Shown: positions 57,526-64,000 of the stretch, one piece after another
How the letters are laid out: each line of letters starts with the position of its first letter
Numbering within the stretch: position 1 is the first letter of the stretch
Assembly: GCF_040822085.1 (NCBI RefSeq)
Contig: NZ_CP162006.1
Span: 4,712,001 to 4,776,000, forward strand
Origin: Rhodoferax sp. WC2427
GTDB lineage: Bacteria > Pseudomonadota > Gammaproteobacteria > Burkholderiales > Burkholderiaceae_C
DNA: 64,000 bases
Direction: 5' to 3'
Notes under the pieces: model-generated
Told to the model about the DNA's origin: nothing
Seen by the model: only the letters and a program-made list of their open reading frames with translations
Databases searched by the model: none
Program-made: the position numbers and the translations under genes

Positions 57526-58511
57526 CAAATGACCTTTGCCCGCATCAGGTCGCCGATATGCACCACGCCCACCAGCACGTTGCTGCGGTCGACCACCAGC
57601 ACGCTGGTGATTCGGTGGCGTTCCATCAGCTCGGCCGCGTCCACCGCCAGCGCCTGGGGCTGGATGCTGCGCGGGTGCAAATGCATGACCTCCTGGGCCC
57701 GGGCTGCCCGCAGGTCGACGCCGTTTTCAATCAGGCGGCGCAGGTCGCCATCGGTAAAAATGCCCAGCACCTGCTGCTGTGCGTCCACCACGGCGGCCAA
57801 ACCGCCCTTGGCGCTCATTTCACGCATCATGTCGGCCAACAGCGTGTCCGGGCCGACGCAGGGCAGTTCCTCGCCGGAGCGCATCACGTCGCTGACATGG
57901 GTGAGTAGTTTGCGGCCCAGGGCCCCGCCCGGGTGCGAGCGGGCAAAGTCTTCGGGCTGAAAGCCCCGCGCATCCAGCAAGGCCACGGCCAGAGCGTCGC
58001 CCAGCGCCAGTTGCGCCGTGGTGCTGGCGGTGGGCGCCAGGTTCAGTGGGCAGGCTTCCTTGTCCACGCCGCCGTCCAGCACTTCGGTGGCGTGGCGCGC
58101 CAGGGTGGATTGCAGGCCACCGGTGATGGCAATCAGGGGCACCCCCTGGCGTTTAAGCACGGGCAGCAGGATAGTGATTTCGGAGGATTCGCCACTGTTG
58201 GAGATGGCCAGCACGATGTCGCGGGGCTCGATCATGCCCAGGTCGCCATGGCTGGCTTCGCCGGGGTGCACAAACATGGCCGGGGTGCCGGTGGAGGCCA
58301 GGGTGGCGGCGATCTTGCGGCCCACATGGCCGCTTTTACCCATGCCCATGACCACCACGCGGCCCCGCACGGTCAGCATCAGTTGCACCGAGCGGGCGAA
58401 GGCCTCGGTCAGGCGGTTTTTCAGGCCCGCGACGGCCGCAGCTTCAATATCAAAAGTCTCACACGCCTGGCGCAAAGCCCGTGCAGCGTCAAAAGGGGGG
58501 GCGGATGTCAT
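57525..58511 (-). CDS. kdsD: Arabinose-5-phosphate isomerase KdsD
   Basis: The 328-residue protein has an N-terminal SIS domain (GMGKSGHVGRKIAATLASTGTP; HPGEASHGDLG) and two C-terminal CBS repeats. It makes arabinose-5-phosphate for KDO. First gene of kdsD-kdsC-lptC-SDR and divergent from a KefB-type antiporter gene. Confidence 0.95.
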   Translation of the reverse strand: MTSAPPFDAARALRQACETFDIEAAAVAGLKNRLTEAFARSVQLMLTVRGRVVVMGMGKSGHVGRKIAATLASTGTPAMFVHPGEASHGDLGMIEPRDIVLAISNSGESSEITILLPVLKRQGVPLIAITGGLQSTLARHATEVLDGGVDKEACPLNLAPTASTTAQLALGDALAVALLDARGFQPEDFARSHPGGALGRKLLTHVSDVMRSGEELPCVGPDTLLADMMREMSAKGGLAAVVDAQQQVLGIFTDGDLRRLIENGVDLRAARAQEVMHLHPRSIQPQALAVDAAELMERHRITSVLVVDRSNVLVGVVHIGDLMRAKVI

Positions 58512-58584
58512 GCGGCGATTCTATCGGCGTACATCTGGCACCTTGTTTGCATAGCGAGAGGTTGACGCTTGTTAGCATAGGCCT

Positions 58585-60570
58585 ATGACCGGACTTGAAC
58601 TGACGCTGATGTACCTGCTGGCCGCTGTGCTGGGGGTGGTCACGTTCCGGTCGCTGAAGCTGCCACCCATGCTTGGTTATCTGGTGGTGGGCGTGGTGAT
58701 TGGGCCGAATGCGCTGGCGCTGGCGCAGAACTCCGAGGGCATCAAGCACCTGGGGGAGTTTGGCGTGGTGTTTCTGATGTTCGTCATCGGGCTGGAATTC
58801 AATTTGCACAAGCTGCGGGCCATGCGCCAGCATGTGTTTGGGCTGGGGCTGTTCCAGGTGACGGTCACCATGCTGGTGGCCACGTTTGCCTCACTGGCCT
58901 TGGCGATGGCAGCACCCAGGTTCTGGCACATGGAATGGCAAACCGCCTTGGCGCTGTCAGGGGCGCTGGCCATGAGCAGCACCGCCATTGTGGTCAAGCT
59001 GATGTCCGAGCGGCTGGAGATGGAGTCCGAGCACGGCAAACGCGTAATGGGGGTGTTGCTGTTCCAGGATCTGGCGGTGGTGCCCTTGCTGGTGCTGATA
59101 CCGGCGCTGGGCTCGTCGCCCGAGGAGTTGCTGACCTCTTTGGGGCTGGCGTCGCTCAAGGCGGCCGGCCTGATCACCGTGCTGCTGGTCGGTGGACAGC
59201 GGGTGATGCGCTGGTGGCTGACGATTGTGGCGCGGCGCAAAAGTGAAGAGCTGTTTGTACTGAACCTGCTGCTGATCACGCTGGGCCTGGCCTGGCTGAC
59301 GGAGCTGGCGGGTCTGAGCCTGGCACTGGGCGCGTTTATTGCGGGCATGCTGATCTCGGAGACCGAATACAAGCACCAGGTGGAAACCGACATCCGCCCC
59401 TTCCACGATGTGCTGCTGGGGCTGTTTTTCATCACCATCGGCATGCTGCTGGACTGGCGGCTGGTACTGGCGCACTGGCCCCTGGTGCTGCTGTTGGTGA
59501 GCCTGCCGGTGCTGTTCAAGCTGGTCATGGTGACGGTGCTGGCCCGGCTGCTGGGCGGCACCATGGGCGTGTCGCTGCGCACCGGGCTGTACCTGGCGCA
59601 GGCTGGCGAATTCGGCTTTGTGCTGCTGACGCTGGCGCAAGAAAACCGGCTGGTCCCGGCCACCTTGCTGAACCCGATTCTGGCCAGCATGGTGCTGTCG
59701 ATGCTGGCCACGCCTTTCATCATCATGTTCAGCAACAAGATCGTGATGAAACTGGTCAGCAGCGAGTGGCTGCAGCAGTCGCTGCAGATGACCCACATCG
59801 CCCGCAAATCCATCAACGCCAACAAGCACGTCATTATTTGCGGCTATGGGCGCTGCGGACAAAATCTGGCGCGCATGCTGGAGCGCGAAGGCATTCCCTA
59901 CATGGCGCTCGACCTGGACCCGGATCGGGTTCGCCAAGCCGCCGCCGCGGGCGATTCCGTGGTGTTTGGCGATGCGGCCCGGCTGCAGGCGCTGATGGCG
60001 GCGGGCCTGGCGCGGGCCAGCGCCGTGGTGATCACCTACCTGGATGTGGCAGGCGCGCTCAAGGTGCTGGTGCACACCCGCGCCCACGCCCCCCAGGTGC
60101 CGGTGATCGTGCGCACCCAGGACGACCACGATCTGGAAAAGCTGCGCCAGGCCGGTGCCACCGAGGTGGTTCCCGAGGCGATTGAGGGCTCTTTGATGTT
60201 GGCCAGCCACGCGCTGGCGTTGGTAGGCGTGCCGATGCGCCGGGTGATCCGGGTAGTGCAGGACCAACGGGATGCACGCTACAACCTGCTACGGGGTTAC
60301 TTCCACGGGGCCGACGACAACGGCGTGGACGAGCTGCACCACGAACGCCTGACCACCCTGACCCTGACGATTGCCGCCAAATGCCTGGGCAAACCTTTGG
60401 GTCGACTGGCCTTGCACGCCGTAGGGGTGCGTGTGATCAGCTTGCGCCGCAAAAATGGAAAAACCGAACAACCCAGCGACACCGTGCTGCTACAGGACGG
60501 CGACACGCTGGTGCTGTCGGGTGAACTAGCCACGCTGGCGCTGGCCGAGGAGAAGTTTTTAAAAGGCTGA
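58585..60570 (+). CDS. KefB/CPA2-type monovalent cation:proton antiporter
   Basis: The 661-residue protein has about a dozen membrane helices (1-390), an RCK/TrkA-N domain with the nucleotide motif ICGYGRCGQ (about 413-421), and a C-terminal TrkA-C domain. It resembles KefB/KefC potassium efflux systems. No KefF/KefG ancillary gene is adjacent. Divergent from kdsD, a common pairing in beta-proteobacteria. Confidence 0.9.
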   Translation: MTGLELTLMYLLAAVLGVVTFRSLKLPPMLGYLVVGVVIGPNALALAQNSEGIKHLGEFGVVFLMFVIGLEFNLHKLRAMRQHVFGLGLFQVTVTMLVATFASLALAMAAPRFWHMEWQTALALSGALAMSSTAIVVKLMSERLEMESEHGKRVMGVLLFQDLAVVPLLVLIPALGSSPEELLTSLGLASLKAAGLITVLLVGGQRVMRWWLTIVARRKSEELFVLNLLLITLGLAWLTELAGLSLALGAFIAGMLISETEYKHQVETDIRPFHDVLLGLFFITIGMLLDWRLVLAHWPLVLLLVSLPVLFKLVMVTVLARLLGGTMGVSLRTGLYLAQAGEFGFVLLTLAQENRLVPATLLNPILASMVLSMLATPFIIMFSNKIVMKLVSSEWLQQSLQMTHIARKSINANKHVIICGYGRCGQNLARMLEREGIPYMALDLDPDRVRQAAAAGDSVVFGDAARLQALMAAGLARASAVVITYLDVAGALKVLVHTRAHAPQVPVIVRTQDDHDLEKLRQAGATEVVPEAIEGSLMLASHALALVGVPMRRVIRVVQDQRDARYNLLRGYFHGADDNGVDELHHERLTTLTLTIAAKCLGKPLGRLALHAVGVRVISLRRKNGKTEQPSDTVLLQDGDTLVLSGELATLALAEEKFLKG

Positions 60571-60620
60571 GGCCATAGCGCAGGGCACAATAGCAGCCCC
60601 TCTCCTTTGGTGATATCCCC

Positions 60621-61175
60621 ATGACAAGCTTCAGCGTGAACGCGTACCTCAAGGCCCATATGCGTACGGTGTCCGACTGGCCCGCGCCCGGCGTACAGTT
60701 TCGGGACATCACTCCGCTGCTGCAAAACCCGCGCGTGTTCCGCGTGATGATCGATGCCTTTGTGCACCGCTACATGGACCCGGCCCTGCGCCCCGACGTG
60801 GTGGCCGGGCTGGATGCACGTGGCTTCATTCTGGGTGCGGTGGTGGCCTACGAGCTCAATATCGGCTTTGTGCCGATCCGCAAAAAAGGCAAGCTGCCGT
60901 TCACCACGGTGGAAGAAACCTACGAACTCGAATACGGCAGCGCCACGGTGGAGTTGCACACCGACGCCGTCAAGGCGGGCGACCGGGTGCTGCTGATCGA
61001 CGACCTGATTGCCACCGGCGGCACCATGATGGCCGGTAAAAAGCTGCTCGAAAAACTCGGCGCCACCGTGGTGGAAGGTGCGGCGATTGTCGATCTGCCC
61101 GAGCTGGGTGGCTCCAATAAGCTGCGTGAAAGCGGTTTGTCGCTGTTTACGCTAGTGGATTTTGCCGGACACTGA
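60621..61175 (+). CDS. apt: Adenine phosphoribosyltransferase
   Basis: The 184-residue enzyme makes AMP from adenine and PRPP in purine salvage. The PRPP loop [17 protein letters not shown] is complete and the N-terminal [12 protein letters not shown] hood segment is present. It overlaps the next, converging gene by 24 bases. Confidence 0.95.
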   Translation: MTSFSVNAYLKAHMRTVSDWPAPGVQFRDITPLLQNPRVFRVMIDAFVHRYMDPALRPDVVAGLDARGFILGAVVAYELNIGFVPIRKKGKLPFTTVEETYELEYGSATVELHTDAVKAGDRVLLIDDLIATGGTMMAGKKLLEKLGATVVEGAAIVDLPELGGSNKLRESGLSLFTLVDFAGH

Positions 61176-61676
61176 AGGCAGGCGCGAAGCGGCTTCCAGG
61201 GCCTTCTGGAACGCCACCACCTCGTCCTCCTGCAAGGGCTCATAGCGGCCCACGCCACCGGTCAGGGTGACCCGGTCAGACGGGCCGGATTCCGGGCCCG
61301 AGAGCGTGGCCGGCACGCTGGGTGGGGCGGCCACCAGCTCGGCATTGTTGCGCCAGTACACCGAGGTAATCACCAGGCCATGTTGGGCTTGCGCAGCTTC
61401 AATGACCTGGGTTTCGATGCGCGCACGCCATCCGGCATCCCCACCCCAGGGATTGGCCACGTCCACCATTACCAAAAACTGGTGCCCTTGGTCGTCCAGC
61501 GCCAGCACCTTGAATTTGAAACTGCTGGTTTGCACGCCGGCCTGCACCAGGGACGTACGCACCACCGCATACAAGCGCTCCCGGCGGTCGATCCGGGCAT
61601 CCCGCAATTGGCTGGCAGCGGGGGGCAGGGCCGCATTGCGCGGAGGTTTGCGCGAAAACCAGTTTAAAAAAGACAT
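61152..61676 (-). CDS. Hypothetical protein
   Basis: The 174-residue protein starts [12 protein letters not shown] and has an alpha/beta core ([37 protein letters not shown], about 37-73). A disordered Pro/Gly/Ser linker and a short C-terminal helix ([13 protein letters not shown]) follow. It appears to be a conserved Burkholderiales protein of unknown function. It is convergent with apt and follows the cNMP-binding gene by 28 bases. Confidence 0.65.
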   Translation of the reverse strand: MSFLNWFSRKPPRNAALPPAASQLRDARIDRRERLYAVVRTSLVQAGVQTSSFKFKVLALDDQGHQFLVMVDVANPWGGDAGWRARIETQVIEAAQAQHGLVITSVYWRNNAELVAAPPSVPATLSGPESGPSDRVTLTGGVGRYEPLQEDEVVAFQKALEAASRLPSVSGKIH

Positions 61677-61704
61677 GTTTTTGCCATCCTAGGGAGCAGC
61701 CGAC

Positions 61705-62181
61705 TCATGTCACCGCGACACGGTATCGGCTATGCATCAAACGCTTGGCCACCACAGCGCCAGCACCCATTGCCACCGCCAGGGCCAGTTCGGGCTTGCG
61801 GTGGGTCATCTCGGTATACCGCATCGGAGACAGGCTCCACAGGATGCAGGTACTGCCCGCCTGCACAGTGGCACTGCGTGGCATGGCGGTGAAAAAGCTG
61901 CCTTCGCCCACCACGGTGCCCGCGCCCACAATCGCCAGCCGGATGCGGCTCTCAGCATCTTCAAAGTGCACGCTCAGGCTGCCGCTGGCCACAAAATAGA
62001 GTGTACGGTCCATAGCGCCCTGTTTAAACAAGACCTCGCCCTGCGCCAGGGTCAAGGGCTGTAGGTAGTGCGCCAGCGCCTCCCATTGGGCGGGCAGCAG
62101 GTTCAGGCTGAGGCCATCCTGGGCCTTGTTCAGCACCAGGGCATCTATCAGGCCTTGGAGACGGGACGCTGCGGTAGTCAT
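61705..62181 (-). CDS. Stand-alone cyclic nucleotide-binding domain protein
   Basis: The 158-residue protein is one cNMP-binding barrel (about 25-125; GEVLFKQGAMDRTLYFVASGSLSVHF, GEGSFFTAMPRSATV) with short helical ends and no DNA-binding domain. The phosphate-binding arginine is replaced in the FFTAMPRSATV cassette by a PRSA form, which is the Crp-like consensus. ATG 62181 is preferred over GTG 62187. It lies 18 bases after mnmE on the same strand. Confidence 0.75.
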   Translation of the reverse strand: MTTAASRLQGLIDALVLNKAQDGLSLNLLPAQWEALAHYLQPLTLAQGEVLFKQGAMDRTLYFVASGSLSVHFEDAESRIRLAIVGAGTVVGEGSFFTAMPRSATVQAGSTCILWSLSPMRYTEMTHRKPELALAVAMGAGAVVAKRLMHSRYRVAVT

Positions 62182-62199
62182 GGCCACAGTTTATGGCAT

Positions 62200-63570
62200 T
62201 CACTTCCCAATGCAAAAGCTGGAAAAAATCACACCCAGCAAATCGTCCGCACTGAAAGCACCGGTGATCTCGTTCAGGGCATTCTGGGCCAGGCGCAGCT
62301 CTTCGGCGAGCAGGTCCAGCAGTTGCGCCTGCGCCGCCAAGTGCGCCACGGCGGCATCCAGGTGCGCCTCGACCCGCTGCAAAGCATGCACATGGCGGGC
62401 CCGGGCAATAAACACCCCTTCGGGCGAGGCCTCCCAACCGGCCACGTCCAGCAACTTGCGGCGCAGGCTGTCGAGCCCGGCACCGGTTTTGGCGGACAGC
62501 GCCAGCGCGCCGGGGGCTGCGGCATGGGAGTCGAGCTTGTTCCACACGTCGATCACCGGCACGCGGTGCGGCAACTTCTGGGCCAGTTCGGCGGCGATGG
62601 CGGCATCGGCGGCCCGGTAGTCGGCCAGGTCGGCACGGGTCAGGTCGTGCAGAAACAACACGGCGTCGGCGGCTTCGATCTCGGCCCAGGCGCGCTCGAT
62701 CCCGATGGCCTCGATGGCATCCTCGCTGCGGCGCAGCCCGGCGGTATCGATCACGTGGATGGGCACCCCCTCGATCTGGATGGTCTGGGCCACCTTGTCG
62801 CGGGTGGTGCCGGCGATGGGGGTGACGATGGCCAGCTCGGCCCCGGCCAAGGCGTTCAGCAAAGACGACTTGCCCGCGTTCGGCTGCCCCGCAATCACCA
62901 CCTTGATGCCTTCGCGCAGCAACGCGCCCTGGCGGGTACGTTGCATCACGGTAGATAGTTTTTGCTGTAGTTTTGATAGCTGCCCATGCGCATCTGCCTT
63001 GCGCAGGAAGTCGATTTCTTCTTCAGGAAAGTCCAAGGTGGCTTCCACCAGCATGCGCAAGTGCACCAGGCCGTCGCGCAGGGCGTGGATCTCGTGCGAG
63101 AACTCGCCCGACAGCGAGCGGGCCGCGCTGCGGGCCGCCGCCTCGGTGCTGGCATCGATCAGGTCGGCAATGGCTTCGGCCTGGGCCAGGTCGATCTTGT
63201 CGTTCAGGAACGCACGCTGGGTAAATTCGCCCGGCTGGGCCAGCCGTACGCCACTGGCCGCTCCCGCCTCCAGGCAACGCGCCAGCAGCAGTTGCAGCAC
63301 CACCGGCCCGCCGTGGGCCTGCAGTTCCAGTACGTCTTCGCCGGTGTAGGAGTGCGGGGCGGGAAAGTGCAGGGCCAGGCCGTGGTCGATGGCCCCGCCT
63401 GCGGCATCGCGAAACGGCAGGTAGGTGGCCTCGCGGGCCTTGAGCGGGCGGCCACACAGAGCCTCAATGACCGCGCCGATATGCTTGCCGCTGACCCGCA
63501 CGATGCCGACCGCGCCCCGGCCGGGAGCAGTGGCGATGGCGGCGATGGGGTTGTTGTTACGGCTGTGCAT
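62200..63570 (-). CDS. mnmE: tRNA-modifying GTPase MnmE/TrmE
   Basis: The 456-residue protein has the N-terminal tetrahydrofolate-binding domain, the GTPase motifs [20 protein letters not shown] and NKLD, and the C-terminal CIGK with the catalytic cysteine. With MnmG it makes the cmnm5 group on wobble uridines. Located downstream of yidC as is usual. A degenerate repeat core may lie in the frame near 62960-62998. Confidence 0.95.
   Translation of the reverse strand: MHSRNNNPIAAIATAPGRGAVGIVRVSGKHIGAVIEALCGRPLKAREATYLPFRDAAGGAIDHGLALHFPAPHSYTGEDVLELQAHGGPVVLQLLLARCLEAGAASGVRLAQPGEFTQRAFLNDKIDLAQAEAIADLIDASTEAAARSAARSLSGEFSHEIHALRDGLVHLRMLVEATLDFPEEEIDFLRKADAHGQLSKLQQKLSTVMQRTRQGALLREGIKVVIAGQPNAGKSSLLNALAGAELAIVTPIAGTTRDKVAQTIQIEGVPIHVIDTAGLRRSEDAIEAIGIERAWAEIEAADAVLFLHDLTRADLADYRAADAAIAAELAQKLPHRVPVIDVWNKLDSHAAAPGALALSAKTGAGLDSLRRKLLDVAGWEASPEGVFIARARHVHALQRVEAHLDAAVAHLAAQAQLLDLLAEELRLAQNALNEITGAFSADDLLGVIFSSFCIGK
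62960..62998 (-). repeat. Possible degenerate element copy in mnmE
   Basis: GTTTTGATAGCTGCCCATGC resembles the element right end (AAAATAGCTGC...), but the core is badly diverged. This may be chance in coding sequence. Confidence 0.3.
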
Positions 63571-63643
63571 GGCGGGAAACCTTCCAGAAAAAAAGCCGCC
63601 CAACCCGGAGGTTCAGCGGCTTTGGTGCACCACAGGGGCGGTG

Positions 63644-64000
63644 TTATTTGAACGAGGGCAAATGGAACTTCGGTGGAACGCCCATACGGGTGTTGATGAT
63701 CCACTGCTGGGCAATCGACAAGGCATTGTTGGTGATCCAGTACATCACCAGCCCGGCCGGGAAGAAGAAGAACATCACCGAGAAAGCCAGCGGCATGAAC
63801 CACATCATCTTGGCTTGCAGCGGATCCGGCGGCGCGGGGTTCAGCGAGGTTTGCAGCATGGTGGTCAAGGCCATCAGCACCGGCAAGATGAAGAACGGAT
63901 CGGGCGACGACAGGTCATGGATCCACAACGCCCAGGGCGCGTTGCGCATTTCCACGCTGGACAACAGCACCCAGTACAGGGCCATGAACACCGGGATCTG
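63644..64000 (-). CDS. yidC: Membrane insertase YidC, C-terminal end only
   Basis: The visible 118 codons hold the last membrane helices of YidC ([43 protein letters not shown]) and end FHLPSFK. The N-terminal part lies beyond 64000. YidC inserts membrane proteins with or without SecYEG. The yidC-mnmE order is standard. Confidence 0.93.
   Translation of the reverse strand, partial: QIPVFMALYWVLLSSVEMRNAPWALWIHDLSSPDPFFILPVLMALTTMLQTSLNPAPPDPLQAKMMWFMPLAFSVMFFFFPAGLVMYWITNNALSIAQQWIINTRMGVPPKFHLPSFK

Overview
The window reads as a chromosomal segment of a high-GC betaproteobacterium, most likely family Comamonadaceae (Rhodoferax, Polaromonas or Acidovorax relatives). The reasons are a methionine synthase split into two genes, the lptD-surA-rsmA and kdsD-kdsC-lptC neighbourhoods, mnmE next to yidC, ArgP/LysR-rich content, a PEP-CTERM protein, and a 60-65 bp interspersed element with the core GCGCTTATTCCATAAGCG(T/C)(G/A)AGCAGCTAT, which occurs about sixteen times here. 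No phage, insertion sequence, CRISPR array, rRNA or tRNA was seen.

Layout. 1-5125 (minus): a translationally coupled signalling operon of receiver-GGDEF-EAL protein, periplasmic-binding lipoprotein and sensor kinase (cut by the window edge). 5251-8090 (minus): the C-terminal MetH half behind an SAH riboswitch. 8256-14318: a cNMP-binding protein, a PACE-type efflux protein with divergent LysR regulator, a Gfo/Idh/MocA oxidoreductase, the N-terminal MetH half, and an AraC regulator divergent from an SDR. 14580-22785: RecQ, a membrane EAL phosphodiesterase, a tandem AAA ATPase, a 49-residue membrane peptide and GTP-type PEP carboxykinase with its terminator. 22803-27777: a small membrane protein, LysR, a metallophosphoesterase, a GH13 alpha-glucosidase and TetR. 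28757-30390: an unusual trio of Ala-rich protein, lipoprotein and FlgH-like L-ring protein without any flagellar gene. 30397-36502: ArgP-type LysR, DadA, aldehyde dehydrogenase, MurU-like nucleotidyltransferase and PepP. 36523-39872: a structured leader candidate, a 78-residue protein, a second-type IF-1 and a malic enzyme. 39946-41050: a secreted barnase-like RNase with its barstar. 41049-45645 (minus): lptD-surA-rsmA. 45712-52431: AmgK-like kinase, RsmE and a condensin-like mksF-mksE-mksB set. 52442-55556: ECF sigma/anti-sigma pair, two tandem RRM proteins with matching leaders, and a PEP-CTERM protein. 55568-58511 (minus): kdsD-kdsC-lptC plus SDR. 58585-64000: KefB-type antiporter, Apt, two small genes, MnmE and the end of YidC.

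How the genes connect. Several loci serve envelope building: LPS core sugar (kdsD, kdsC) and LPS transport (lptC, lptD), outer-membrane folding (surA), YidC, and MurNAc recycling (AmgK with MurU). Others serve RNA and ribosome maturation (rsmA, rsmE, mnmE, infA, RRM proteins) and carbon metabolism around pyruvate/PEP (pckG, maeB).

The most distinctive signals are: (i) the repeat family, which fills intergenic gaps, supplies stop codons, and lies in frame inside rsmA, mksB and an SDR gene; (ii) paired leaders before the two RRM genes, each with a conserved anti-Shine-Dalgarno stem; (iii) the orphan FlgH trio; (iv) an SMC-kleisin-KITE locus with no nuclease gene beside it; and (v) a strongly structured 5' region before the 78-residue/infA genes.
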